Assembly (NCBI RefSeq): GCF_950295315.1
Contig: NC_080175.1
Span: 85,687,566 to 85,751,565 of the forward strand
Origin: Erinaceus europaeus
Taxonomy: Eukaryota; Chordata; Mammalia; Eulipotyphla; Erinaceidae
DNA: 64,000 nucleotides
Direction of reading: 5' to 3'
The position numbers and the translations under genes are program-made. Below the pieces are notes generated by a model, which ran no database searches, had not been told where the DNA came from, and saw nothing but the letters and a program-made list of their open reading frames with translations. Below are positions 33,490-44,530 of this stretch, piece after piece. The number at the start of each line of letters is the position of its first letter. The stretch's first letter is position 1.

Positions 33490-33520
<31 letters not shown>
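33489..33520. repeat. (AC)n microsatellite
   Basis: About 16 AC units inside the long repeat. Confidence 0.95.
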
Positions 33521-33522
<2 letters not shown>

Positions 33523-33673
33523 ATCAGGTATATATTTTGCCCTAATTTATGGATACGTGTGAACAATTGCTCTATCTTATGGGACCTGGTCCATATCTAG
33601 GTTTGGGATTTTGTTAGGAAGTGAACCTCCTGGAGTAGAATTTGAGAATACTATGAAAGGAAAGTTCTCAACC

Positions 33674-34130
33674 TGTTGGGCTAGTGTCATGCAAGAGAAA
33701 GATGAACCAGGAACTAAGCTCGTGGCGGCAAAGCAATACAAATCATTGTTTATTTGAGAGCCCCAGTGTCTTTTGGTGTCAGCCTCTTGATCTACATGCC
33801 TGCCCTCCTCCAGGTCGGGGCACAGAAGAGACAAGACAGAAATGGAAGTGGCTTGACAATACCATACATGGTTAGGAAAGGGGTGGTGAAAGGCAAAAGG
33901 GGGCCAGGAATGGTATGGACCTCCCAAGCAACTGTTGCTAAGGGTTCAACTGGTAGGATTAATAATAATGCCCTGGAGGCAGGGAATGTCTTGAGGGTAG
34001 AAAGAGGATAGATCAAAGGAATGGAATGGGTGGGGATCTTTTAGGCAAAACAATGATTATGTAGATAGGCCATAGTATCAGTAATGCAGGGTGCTTTGTG
34101 AGCCCTGCCAAGCTCAACCACATCCCCACA
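33674..34130 (-). mobile_element. Solo LTR inside long repeat
   Basis: The ends on the plus strand are TGTTGGGC and CATCCCCACA, an approximate inverted repeat. On the minus strand there is a polyadenylation signal (aataaacaatg). The host long repeat ('gtctcacc-agagtaatg' in the 61,600 copy) is interrupted here and resumes afterwards. A clean TSD is not visible. Confidence 0.65.
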
Positions 34131-34524
34131 ATTTCCGGAATAATGTGGGAGCAGGGTTGACATTCCATGACTGACGTCTCTGGACACAGTCTGGAGTGAA
34201 GCATGCTGAGGTGCTACTTCTTGCGTTGATTAGGTTGGGATCGGTAGATGCAATATCATTTGGTATGAAATGAAAGAAGCATGTAGGAAAGTGAGCCCCA
34301 CCCTAGAGGTTCCTGGACTGGGGGAAATATAGGCTCCAAAGAGGAAGCGGGAGGTTCCTGCTGTCTGAGGGTTTAAGAAGACAATAGATAGATAGTTATT
34401 GCTATAATCACATTATTTGGAAATTGGGTTAACTTTGAAATATCCCTTTGTTAGGATTTGCTGTATCATATACAACATCACCATAATTTATGTCCTTTGA
34501 CATTATTTGTATAAAGCTGTGGGT

Positions 34525-36050
34525 GGCTTGATTTTCTTTTGCTAATATTCTTGTCTGTTTCACTACAAAAATTCCCTATATTGTATAACTACAGCAACTT
34601 TCTACTTGCTAGATGGGACACTACTCAATTTATGGATCTGTTAATAAAGCCTATTAACTCTCTAATATTTATGTGAATTTTTTTAGCAGCAGTAAGAAAA
34701 TCCAGTAAAAACGGTAAAGAAAAGCCTAGTATCACTTTAAAGTGTTTTATTCTATTTATACAGCTGAATCCTGTGTCCTCATGGAAATAAAATGAAAAGA
34801 AAAAAAAAAAAGCAAACTGAAATGAGAGCTAATTTAGATTACAGTCCCTTATACTAGCAATGCTCCTTCATGCTCTGGGATTATCTCGTTATTAACACAT
34901 TTATTGAGCATGTGGTTTGTTCCAGACATAATGGTCTCATTATTGGAGAAATAGATGACATTACTGCTGCTGGAGATCACAGTTCAATGAAGAAGCACAC
35001 ATAAAAATCATCACAGAAATAAAGTCGAGGTGGCCGCATAGTTTGGAAGACCACACAGCAGAATGCCTCACTCCATTTTGGGAAGGTCAAGTCTCATCAG
35101 TGGCTTTGCTTTTTAGTTATCTTTCCTTTTCAAAATTCCTATCTCCACTTGTGCTCCTGGTTCATACTCACTCCACCTCTTCTGGGGCCTTTGGATTAAT
35201 ATTTGCAATTTATTTTCTAAAAAGAATTACTTACCTTAATTGTTATGAGAATAAGAGAGAATGAGAAATGTGGGAACTTGATGTGGAGAGGGCCAGAGCA
35301 CTGTTTTGCTGTATGATGATGATAGTTGACATTGAACCTGCTGCCTCTCGTAAATGCCACACAGACTAGTACTCTACCTGGCTCAGCCACCTCTGACCCA
35401 CTCACTGTTTTCTTTCTTATTTGTATTTTCAAGTATTTCCTTCCAGTATTTATTAGCATATAGGCTAGTATTATAATCATCCAGGATGATTGTTGGGTAA
35501 TGGTGTTGCTGAAATGAAATGGTATATGTTAACAATTAAGACAACGTCTTGTTTCGGATGATGGATAAAAGCCTAGTGTACTGACAGGGTTAAGTCCAAA
35601 TTAAAGAAAATAGGTGGCCCCAATTATGCACGTCTGAAAGCAGTAGAAAAGGTGTAACAGGATTAAACCAACATGAAACAATTTTAGACCTGGGTTATTG
35701 TTCTCTGAAGTCCTCTCCAGATCTTGGCAAAGTTTATTGGACAAGCAGCCTCTTTCTCCTCAAAGAACTGACTTAGCAAAAAAAAAAAAAAAAAAAAAAT
35801 CTAAACCTGATGTATCTTTTTCACTCCCTCATAGAGGTTTAGCTATATCCTTCTTTTACTTCTAGTGGATTGCGTGCTTGTATACTTGTAATGTGGATGG
35901 CCTTCTATACATGGTAATTGTAATTATGTGTGATTGACTTGTGTCAATAGGGAAACCTTTCTAAACTGCATATTACATCTCTCCCCCACCACATTCCATT
36001 TGTGTGAAACATTCCAAAATATTTTAGTTTTATCTTAAAAACAGGATGCT
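34525..36050. other. Mostly unique stretch
   Basis: It contains an old SINE at about 35,230-35,400 and A-runs near 34,800 and 35,780. Otherwise nothing is recognised. Confidence 0.4.
35230..35400 (-). mobile_element. Degenerate SINE, minus strand
   Basis: 'cagagcactgttttgctgta' and 'gacattgaacctgctgcctc' resemble a reversed, decayed SINE C/D. Confidence 0.5.
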
Positions 36051-36052
36051 GA

Positions 36053-36345
36053 GGAGTAGGGCGGTAGCGAGGTGCACGTGGCCTAAAGTGCAAGGACTAG
36101 CGTAAGGATCCCGGTTCGAGCCCCCAGCTCCCCACCTGCAGGGGGAGTCGCATCACAAGCAGTGAAACAGGTTTGCAGGTGTCTATCTTTCCCACTTTCT
36201 GTCTTCCCCTCCTCTCTCCGTTTCTCTCTGTCCTATCCCACAACAATGACATCAATAACAATAACAAAAATAACTACAATAAAAAACAAGGGCAATAAAA
36301 GGGAAAATAAATAAATAAATACAAAAAATTAAAAAAAAAACAAAA
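36053..36345 (+). mobile_element. SINE family B
   Basis: Head agtagggcggtagcgaggtg, B box cccggttcgagcccc, 'gtgtctatctttccc' and an (AAAT)n tail. The TSD includes caggatgctg on both sides. Confidence 0.9.
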
Positions 36346-36353
36346 CCCAGGAT

Positions 36354-36570
36354 GCTGGAAGGTAGCTCACTTAGGGCAAAGTCATACCATTCAAGCCTAC
36401 TGGCACACGGGGCAGCCATGACACCAGGGGAACTCTGGTCACGCTATGTCTCACCCCATCCTCCTCTATCTCTATCTGAAATTTGAAAAAGAATTAAAGA
36501 ATCAGCCTGGGAACTGTGAAGTCTTACATGTGTGAAGTCCCGGAACTGCAAAAATAAATAAATAATAAAG
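36354..36570 (+). mobile_element. Old SINE-like sequence
   Basis: A tRNA-like opening, 'ggtagctcacttagggcaaa', and an AATAAATAAATAA end suggest one or two decayed SINEs. The family is not certain. Confidence 0.4.
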
Positions 36571-36636
36571 ACAGTTTATGAGGGGTTACTTCAGCACAAT
36601 TTAATCTTTCTTATTTTCTGCTTCATGGCTGTGCTT

Positions 36637-36888
36637 TTAACATTTCAGCTTGTTGTTGAAAGCTTCACTGATCTTCATTCCATTTGCTCCTCCACACCTG
36701 TAATTTGGATTTTGGAATGGCCTTGTCCACTGTGAGAAATCGCGCATGGGGTCATTAGCTCCACAGCTTGCATGTTGTCTGCCTGCTGCACTGTAGATCT
36801 TAGTGTTCACAAAGGCCTCGGACACAAAGTCAGACGGTAACAAACATTTGTGAAAGAGTGAGCGGTGTCTTATTTTACCTTTGATCAT
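36637..36888 (-). pseudogene. Possible retropseudogene fragment, unknown parent
   Basis: A minus-strand frame of 83 codons ends at a stop just before sequence reading 'agcacagccatgaagcagaa'. The residue composition is protein-like (three C/G-rich patches, 'FQNPNYRCGGANGMK'). It is not related to any repeat in this window. I do not recognise the protein and see no splice sites, so a processed-gene fragment or a chance frame are both possible. Confidence 0.3.
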
Positions 36889-36989
36889 GTATTCAGCATC
36901 TCCTTTGTCATTCTTTTCCTCCTAGGCTGGTGATATACCATACTCTAGATTCTCTTTTTACTCTCCTGGCCATTTTGTTAAAATTAAAA

Positions 36990-37322
36990 AATTTTAAATT
37001 ATTTTATTTTTAGCCTCCAGGCTTATTGCTTGGGCTCAGTGCCTGCACTATAAATTCACTGCTTTTGGAGGCCATTTTTTTCCCATTTTGTTACCCTTGT
37101 TGCTGTGTTTACTGTCATGACTGTTGTTATTGTTGTCGGATAGGACAGAGAGAAATTGAGAGAGGAGCGGAAGACAGAGAAGGGAGAGAAAGACACCTGC
37201 AGGCCCGTTTCATTGCTTGTGAAGCGACCCCCTCCCTTCAGGTGGGGAGCCCAAGGCTCGAACTGGGTTCCTTATGCCTTTGCGCCATGTGTGCTTAACC
37301 TACTGCGCTAACGCCCGGCCCC
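36990..37322 (-). mobile_element. SINE family B, long variant, minus strand
   Basis: Starting from the left it shows the reversed extra module (agcctccaggcttattgctt), the (GTT)n-rich part, the reversed core and the head ending 'gcgctaacgcccggcccc'. The TSD tcctggccatttt is present on both sides. Confidence 0.92.
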
Positions 37323-37335
37323 TGTCCTGGCCATT

Positions 37336-37892
37336 TTCTATGCTCTTTTTTCCCTGAATCCATTTGCTCAAACAAAATACTACATATTGTTCTTTCTGAA
37401 TTTTTCCTGCATTACTTTTTCCTTTTTCTCTCAGTATATTCTCCTGTAGATGTTTCTGAGCCTTAACTTTATATTGTAAACTCAGAATCACACTGAGCAC
37501 GTGTACCACTTGCCATCTTTGAGTCTGTGGTACACCTATGCTGATTTTAAAGTCAACACAACCAAATCTTCCTGAAGAATTATTTTTCTCTCAAGTCCTT
37601 CCTATCTAACGAAAGACGTCAGAAACCCAATGGCAGCATAATACCATTTTTTGTTTTCTAGGCTTTCTGCTTCTAGTCTCCAAACACCAAGTTTTGTGGA
37701 TCTGATTTTCCTGTTTTATCTGCTGCCTGATTCTTGGACCCATCTCTACTGCTATCATCTCATAGCCTCTTAATTGGGTTATGAACTAGATTTTTAAGAG
37801 TTTTCTGACTCGAGTTGTATAATTTTTAATTTTGTCGATACCTATTATTTAATCTTCCTAAAACATGAATTGATAATAATATATCTACCACT
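37336..37892. other. Unique stretch
   Basis: Nothing recognised. Confidence 0.35.
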
Positions 37893-38266
37893 AGAACTAC
37901 TCAGCTATGAGAAATGGTGTCAACCCTTCTTGGATGGAGCTTGAAGGTATCATGTTAGGTGAATTAAGTCAGAAGCAGAAGGATGAATATAGGATGATCT
38001 CACTTACAGGCAAAAGTTGAAAAAACAAGGTCAAAAGGGAAAACACCAAGCAGAACTTGGACTATAGTTGGTGTATTGCACCAAAGTGAAAGACTCTGGG
38101 GCCAAGGGGGGTAGTTTCAGGTCCTGGAACATGATGGCAGAGGAGGACCTAGTGGGGGTTGGATTGCTATGTGAAAAACTGGGAAATGTTACACATGTAC
38201 AAACTATTGTATTTACTGTCGACTGTAAACCATTATCTCCCGATAAGGAAATTAAATTAAAAAAGG
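37893..38266 (+). mobile_element. L1 3' end, 5'-truncated
   Basis: It includes the last codons of ORF2 ('YSAMRNG'-like to 'KDEYRMIS'), 'gaacttggactatagttgg', caccaaagtgaaag, 'cacatgtacaaactattgta' and a tail. The coding part is degenerate. Confidence 0.87.
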
Positions 38267-38805
38267 ACTTGTCTGCTTCTAGATGAATCAAAATAATTAG
38301 TAGGCAAACAATGAGATGAGTTCAGATTGTGTAGCATACAATGAACAGCTTTTAAAATTCTTTTCTCCAAAATTCTAACATGACCTCTATGTTATGGCAT
38401 AAAATTATAAATAAGGCTTTTGCCAGGCTGACAGAGTAGCAACAACTCAGAGCTAGGCCAGTGAAAACCTCCAGGCATAGACATTGACAAGTGCAAACCA
38501 TCAGTTAGTAACTACTCATTCTGAATATTAAAAGATAAGGCTTCCACCTAGCAACTGACTAAGACAGAAATCTGCCCCTAAAGCCAGGGTGGCTAGAAAC
38601 ACACTCTTATTGTTTTTTCTCTCACAAAACTCAATTTAATTTGAAACATGTATAAGCAACTCAACCCTGCCCAACAGGGAGATAACTGGCTGTCTCTTTG
38701 TTGTTATGTCTCCCCGTCTCACCTTTGAGGTGATGGCTCCTTTATACGGTCTTCTCTTGGTGATTATTTCTTAACTTGTTTATGCCAATAAAGTCTCTTT
38801 TTAAA

Positions 38806-39457
38806 AATTTATTTATTTATTACTGGATAGAAGCAAAGAGAAATTGAGAGGGGGGGATAAAGAGGGAGAGAGTGACCAAGAGACACCTGCAGCCCTGCTT
38901 CACCACTCATGAAGCTTTCCCCCTGCAGTTGGGGACCAGGGGCTTGAAGCTGCATCCTTGCACACTGTACTGTGAGCGCTTAACCAGGTGTGCCATGTTG
39001 TTTTCGATGGGTTATGTTGTTTTTGCCGGGCTGGCTTCACGGGCGGGTAACAGACGACCAGAGACTCATGGTTGAGCTGTAGGCAGTATCTCTTTATTCA
39101 TGCAGGACGCAGCACAATCTAAGACGAGCTAAGCTAAACTCAAAGTGCAGTACCGTAAAACTCACAATGCTGTCTTTATATATACTTGCCAAGTAAGGTG
39201 AAAACAGGATGTGACATAGAGAGGGTGGAGAGAAAAGTGACTGGTAAAAATCAGAGTGTGACAAAGTGGGGGCAGATTAGGCAAGAATCCTATCACTGAA
39301 CCACAAATGCCCTGGAGGGAGGGTGGAACTTGTTAACAGCGGTTATGTAAATAGAATGAAGTGGTTATGTAAATAGAATAGTGTTAAGCAGGGGGGATTT
39401 AAACCAAATGAAACAGAAGGGGTCTCATGCATACCAACAGTGCCACCGCCTGGTTCC
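38806..39457 (-). mobile_element. SINE family A, minus strand, split by solo LTR
   Basis: The reversed A-tail (ttaaaaatttatttattt), core ('tgaagctttccccctgcag') and head (ccaggtgtgcca ... gtgccaccgcctggttcc) are present. The last part lies after the LTR. The flanks share ccaataaa-type sequence, consistent with a TSD in the older LTR. Confidence 0.88.
38996..39439 (-). mobile_element. Solo LTR with perfect 6-bp TSD
   Basis: The ends are TGTTG and CAACA. The TSD gtgcca lies at 38,990-38,995 and 39,440-39,445. On the minus strand it has AATAAA and a 'ctgttacccgcc' 3' part shared with the LTR at 11,625-12,022, so both belong to one class II-like family. It contains a 21-bp tandem repeat (ggttatgtaaatagaat...) near 39,340-39,380. 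Confidence 0.9.
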
Positions 39458-39733
39458 TCCAATAAACTTTCTATAGCCTTTACTGTGTGTTACTTTATTT
39501 TCTCCTTGATCCCTTGTGCATTGCTGGCCAGGAGACAGCACAGATATGTCTTCACTGTAGACACTAGCTTTGCTCCTTGGCTGTGTATTTTAAAACAATG
39601 GCAACAGAAAAAAGGAAAACACTCATGCCTGGAGAGATTTCAGATGGATTGGGGACTGGTGATCTAACCACCATTAAAGGTCAGCGACGGAAGCTAGGAT
39701 GTTCTATGAGAGGAGCTAATAGCATTACTTTCC

Positions 39734-40216
39734 TTTTTTAAATTTGAAAACTTTATTTATAAAAAAATATTGACAAGACCATAGGATAAGAGGGGTACAG
39801 TTTCACACGTTTCCCACTACCAGAACTCTGTATCCCATCCATTTCCCTCAAAAGCTTTCCTGTTCTTGTGCTTAGTACTACATGTGCACCACCACCTGCC
39901 TAAGCTTTCCTTTTCTTTTAATAACATACTTATTTATATTATTGGGTAGAGACAGAGAGAAATTGAGAAGGGGGAGACAGACAAAGAAAGAGACAGACAC
40001 CTGCAGCCCTGTCTCACCACTCGTGAAGCTTTTCCCCTGCAGGTGGGAACCAGGGGCTTGAACCTGGGTCCTTGGTGCACTGTAAGGTGTGAGCTTAAGC
40101 AGGTGGCCCCAGCTTTCCTTGTCTTTCTCCCTCTGGGAGCATGGACCCAGGGTTATTATGGGGTGCAGAAAGTAAAAGGTCTGGTTTCTGCAATTGCTTC
40201 ACTGCTGAACATGGGT
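39734..40216 (-). mobile_element. Long-repeat insertion with nested SINEs
   Basis: The reversed long-repeat 3' end (tttatttataaaaaaatatt, ggataagaggggtacagttt) resumes at 40,121-40,215 after nested SINEs. It is flanked by a near-perfect TSD, aatagcattactttcc and aatagcataacttcc. Confidence 0.8.
39913..40110 (-). mobile_element. SINE family A, minus strand
   Basis: Reversed core 'gaagcttttcccctgcagg', B box and head. The TSD agctttcctt lies at 39,903-39,912 and 40,111-40,120. A SINE D scrap lies just left of it (39,865-39,902). Confidence 0.9.
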
Positions 40217-40511
40217 AATAGCATAACTTCCTTTGAACCACCCACTATCTGCCATCGAAACCTACAAAATTGGAAGAACATTCATATAAAGGCTCCAGAG
40301 ACACATGATGGCCCCTACTTTGGTCACCTAGTGCACTACAGAACTCTTGCCTACTGTGCACAGCCAAATAGTCTTTATTCTTATGCTCAACAGGAGAAGA
40401 GAGATGACAATGATCACTTTGGGTTCAGTTACTACTCAGGAAAAGTACTAACTCACCCACTCTGGGGGTTTCTATTAAGGGGAAGAAAAAAGCATAACAT
40501 TCAGAAATGGC

Positions 40512-40822
40512 TATACTGGCAGATGACCTCACCAATGTGTCCTGGAACCCCACGTCCCCAGAGCCCTGCCCAACTAGGGAAAGAGAGAGACAGGCTAGGG
40601 GTGTGGATCAACCTGTCAACATCCATGTCCAGTGAAGAAGCAATTACAGAAGCCAGACCTTTCACCTTCTGTACCCCAATGAATATCCTTGGTCCATACT
40701 TCCAGAGGGATGAAGAATAGGGAAGCTTCTGATGGAGGGGAGGGGATATGGAACTCTGGTAGTGGGAATTGTATGAAATTGTATGCCTCTTATACCACAA
40801 TCTTGTTAATCATTATTAAATC
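40512..40822 (+). mobile_element. Long repeat, 3' part
   Basis: It starts near gcagatgacctcaccaatgt, continues through the 'caattacagaagccagacct' block and ends 'gttaatcattattaaatcc'. Confidence 0.85.
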
Positions 40823-40823
40823 C

Positions 40824-40847
40824 ATATATATTATACATAATATATAT

Positions 40848-40882
<35 letters not shown>
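40824..40882. repeat. (TA)n-(CA)n microsatellite
   Basis: A TA-rich segment followed by about 14 CA units and tatataaa. Confidence 0.93.
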
Positions 40883-40884
<2 letters not shown>

Positions 40885-42555
40885 AATAGCCCCACTGGAA
40901 TCACAAGTATACTACCTTTCCTCCTCATCCCCTTCCTCACCCTTCCAACTCTAGCATTTTCATTGTGATTATTAAATGCTCTGTTAACATCTTAATTCTG
41001 TGTGGAAAAACTAAGGTAGCCAATAAAAGCAAGAGTCCAGTGGGATAGGTTAACTATATATGGCCTTAGAAGGATGAGGTGGCCTGACTTAGACGAATTG
41101 GGTTGATTAAAAGGTAATAAATCAGCACTTTGCTAATAAGAACTTTTTTTTTTTGGAAGTGGTAGTTATACTGAATCTGATTTCCACAGCAATAGTAGCA
41201 CAACCACAACTCCCATTCTTTCTGCCTACCTTATGCCTCATGGACAAACAAAATAACTGTTACAAAGCAGGTCTTATGGAAAGGCTTGCAGGGAAAACTC
41301 ACCTAGATCCAAAAGACCTGATGACTTGATGACCTTAAGTCTCCATTTATCCCACTGAATGATTTTCAAGACACAGGCAAGTTTCCAGACCCTAGCTCTG
41401 TCCCGACAAATATGCTATAAAGCATAGCAACAGGGTTAGAGATTTGATCATTGCACCTATCCCCATAACACTCAAAACTGCAGGAAAAGTCTTTTCCACC
41501 TTGCAAATACCAGGATAACAATACTTAACGTTTGATACACTGGGCAGTGGGCTCATGTTAGATTTCGGTACCATTAGAATCCCTTAGGGTACAGAGAATG
41601 CCTGCCTACCTGTTTTGTCAAGTGTGAGTGACCCAGGTTTCAACTCTTGGGGACACGGCGAGCGGGGGCAGGATTTATTGCTGTGCTTTCTCTCTCTCTG
41701 CTCTCTTTTTCTATGTGAAAAAGTGTGCAAGAAACAGTGAAAACCCAGCAATGACAAAAAAAAGAACTTTTTTCTAGTTGATTTGTAGCAACTTTTCAAT
41801 AATCACCAGTACTAAACAGTATGGGAGATCCACAGGGCGCTGCTGTGACTACTGATCAATTTTTGTGATTAAAGGAACACCATTATAAGATTGAAAGTGG
41901 TCTGGAAAGTCAAGCATATAATAAAGCTTATGGGCTCCAGTGATGTGACTGGGGTCTTTGTTACTAAAAACTGGTTCATGCTTACCTAACTGAAATCCAT
42001 TACTGAAAGCAAGGGACTAGCACAGAAGAAAATGTATTCATTTTGAGAGACACCCACTGGGAGGACAGTAGAGTCAGGTCTACAGAAACAGAGGGGTTTT
42101 AAAGGGGAAGGTGAACTTGTATTCTTGAGGGGTGATGAGTAGATGTTTCAAGGTTTGGTAGCTGAATCCCTTGAGGGAGCCACTGTTATATGTATTGGTG
42201 TCAAGAATGCAGGTGTAATTAAATCCCCTCCTGCCCCTCAAGTTGACATTTCCAGATACTTCTTCTTAGCGAAGATCTGGACTCTTTCATGTGATCGCAA
42301 GTAAATTCAGCTGCAAAATCTCCAAAGAGGGGATTAACATTGGAGTGCTGATTTCTGCTTTTCTAGGAAAGTGAAGGATTAAGCACTGACCTTTTAAGCA
42401 TTGGGGAGAGGGGTGGGTAGGTTCAGAAAGGGCTAGAAGTAGTAGTTTTAGAGAGTAAAACATACTTTAGATGAGAGAAAAATATAATGTGGAGGAATGG
42501 TGTGTACTTTGATTAAAAAGGAAATGTGACTTTCCTTCAAAACTACTGGACCTTT
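40883..42555. other. Unique stretch
   Basis: About 1.7 kb with no recognised repeat or gene. Small frames show no domain. Confidence 0.4.
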
Positions 42556-42825
42556 TTGGTCTTTTGTTCCCCTTTATTATTATTATTATTGTTTTAGTTA
42601 TTATTGTTGTTGTTATTGATGTCATCATTGTTGGATAGGGCAGAGAAAAATGGAGAGAGGAGAGTAAGACAAAGATAGACACCTGCAGACCTGATTCACC
42701 GCTTGCGAAATGACTCCCCTTCATGTGGGGAGCTGGGGGCTCGAACCGGTATCCTTACGCAGGTCCTTGCGCTTTGCGCCACGTGCGCTTAACCTGCTGT
42801 GCTACCATCCTCCCCACTCCGGCTT
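42556..42825 (-). mobile_element. SINE family B, minus strand
   Basis: (TTA)n/(GTT)n reversed tail, 'acacctgcagacctgattca', B box (gggggctcgaaccgg) and head 'cgcttaacctgctgtgctac'. Confidence 0.92.
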
Positions 42826-42895
42826 CTTGGTTTTTAGTATAAATATTTCTTTTTCTTTTTTCTTTTTGGATTATCATTGCACAACTCTACTACTC

Positions 42896-43090
42896 CCTCT
42901 ATTTTTTAAATAGAAGGTGAGAGACGGAGAAGGAAGCAGATTTAGAAGAGGCACGGCAGCACTGCTCCGCTGCTCATGAAGCTTCCTTCTCGGCAGGTCC
43001 TCCCATGAAGCAGCCTGGTGCTCCACCCAGTGTCCTTGCACATTCTGGTGCCGTGTGCGCTCTACCAGGTGAGCTACCGCTGGTCACCTA
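42896..43090 (-). mobile_element. Old SINE A-like, minus strand
   Basis: 'gctgctcatgaagcttcctt' and 'ctaccaggtgagctaccgct' are recognisable as a decayed reversed SINE A. It has a small internal duplication of the 'catgaagc' region. Confidence 0.6.
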
Positions 43091-43223
43091 CCTGACATGG
43101 TAGAGAAGAGCCTCTAGTGTGGCTCAGACACTTTCCTGAAGCCTCTTGGTCACATTTTCATTGTGATCTATGAAATCGTTAACGCATGTCTTTGTTGCTG
43201 GATCATAAAATCAGAAAATCTTT

Positions 43224-43662
43224 TGTCAGGCTGACAGTTGCGAGGCAGGTCAGTGACCCCCCAGGCTTAAGACATTTACAGGTGCAAAACTGGCATTGTC
43301 CTTTTGAATATCAAAAGATAAGGCTTCCATGCCTGGTGTTTAAATAGGAGGCAATTGAACTGGACAGAAATCTGCCCCAGCGTGGCTACTGACGCTTCTG
43401 CCTTCATTCCCACAGATCCAATTTTCCTGGGGAAAATATATACATATTCTGGACAGTCCTGAGAACAGTTGGCTCCCTTGTGGGCATGCCGCCTTCTGTC
43501 TCTCTTGTGAGGCAGATAGCTCCTTTTTACTGTCCACCTCGCCCCTCTCCTAGTAACTATTTCTTAACTTGTTCATTCCAATAAGCTCCCTGTAACCTTT
43601 CATGTGTTACTGCCTTATTCTCTGTGCATGACTGGCCAGAAGAAGGGCAAGATATGTCTTCA
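43224..43662 (+). mobile_element. LTR, same family as 38,421-39,554
   Basis: It starts TGTCAGGCTGACAG and ends GATATGTCTTCA, with 'tgttcattccaataagctcc' near the R/U5 border. It is diverged from the other copy. No TSD was found. Confidence 0.65.
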
Positions 43663-43689
43663 TTCATTATTCAATGTTCCTACCTGGCT

Positions 43690-44530
43690 CAATTCTTCTT
43701 CAGCATCTTCAGGATAAGGTAATTAATCTGTAACAATTGGTCACAGGTGAAATCCCATTCAATTTATCTCACCTCAGAGATATTGTCCAATGTTTGGTAA
43801 GGCTTAAAATTATGGTGTCTAGTAGTTGTTTCGTTTTCCAGAAACAGGATCCTCTTCCTTGTGCCCCATCTCTGATGGTAACTGGATTATCATGTCCAGT
43901 GCAGTGGTTAATCTTGATAGCGTTTGTGTCTCTCTGGGCAGTGAGGGCTTAATCATTAGCATGATGCTAGCCAGCTCCACTAGAGAATGGATGCTTACCA
44001 TGGGGCTCTATACAAGCCACCCAAATAGTCTGATTAGCAGTCACCACAGATTTTTACCCTTCATGGTTCTAAAGGAAGGTATCTAAATCAATTATCCTTA
44101 GTTTTCATCTTATTTACTAAACTTCTAGACCTTTTACAACAGTCGAAAAGGCAGTGGAAATATAATAAGGGTCATCAAAGAAAATATCTGTCTGTGCTAT
44201 AGGAACAGCTTGGCATCTGTGCCCAATCTTGACATACTTCTTTTTGCCACAGCTGATCCTGAACCTATAGTAAGTAGCTTTGTGTGTACTGTCAGATTTC
44301 CATCTAGCAGAGCTCTCAGTCAGCCAAGCCCAGCCATTCTGGAACATTTCAGTGACAGGAACACCACTAGGGTAGACAGCTTTGCTTTAGGCAATGGGGA
44401 AAGGTTTAAGGCAGGTGAAGTCACCACTTTATCATGGGAAGCCGAGATGTTGCTGGGGCCAGGAGGAAAATGCCACTTGTATTTTGACAAATTAGGTGAT
44501 TGGGCTACAAGTCAGTCCATCTCCAATTAG
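43690..44530 (-). pseudogene. Possible retropseudogene, unknown parent
   Basis: Two minus-strand frames are protein-like. At 44,117-44,347 (76 codons) the residues include 'YYRFRISCGKKKYVKIGHRC', and an open stretch continues upstream to a TAA about 25 codons before the ATG. At 43,819-44,001 (60 codons) there is 'LPSEMGHKEEDPVSGKR'. They lie in different segments with stops between. No parent protein is recognised and no repeat family matches. It could equally be a chance region. Confidence 0.3.

Larger units (their letters stand above)
32412..34522 (-). mobile_element. Near-full-length long repeat, minus strand
   Basis: The 3' tail is at 32,412-32,440 and the 5' end near 34,520 ('gctgtatcatatacaacatc', 'caccataatttatgtccttt' block shared with the 61,900 region). 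An imperfect TSD is suggested by gtggctatattttctt on the left and gtggcttgattttctt on the right. It contains an (AC)n at 33,489-33,520 and a nested LTR. Without the LTR it is about 1.65 kb. No domain is seen in any frame. Confidence 0.82.
38421..39554 (+). mobile_element. LTR, split by a SINE that itself carries an LTR
   Basis: It starts TGCCAGGCTGACAG and ends GATATGTCTTCA, and is collinear with the LTR at 43,224-43,662 ('atcaaaagataaggcttcca', 'taactatttcttaacttgtt'). It is interrupted between about 38,806 and 39,457. No internal viral genes or clear TSD are seen. Confidence 0.7.
39598..40511 (+). pseudogene. Open frame of ~138 codons split by a retroposon
   Basis: An ATG at 39,598 (context aaaacaATGG) opens a frame that reaches the insertion's TSD (39,718-39,733). 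The same frame resumes at the second TSD copy (40,217-40,231) and stays open to about 40,511, where long-repeat sequence begins. The left part starts 'MATEKRKT'; the right part has 'NLQNWKNIH' and 'HFGFSYYSGK'. Excluding the insert, about 138 codons have no stop. I recognise no domain and no parent gene. It could be a processed pseudogene, a former exon or a chance frame. As it stands it is broken by the insert. Confidence 0.45.

Noticed and set aside
40043..40720. The single 225-codon frame taken as one gene
   Set aside because: It fuses a reversed SINE A and long-repeat stretch, the right half of the split frame, and another long-repeat copy; only 40,217-40,511 was kept as of interest.
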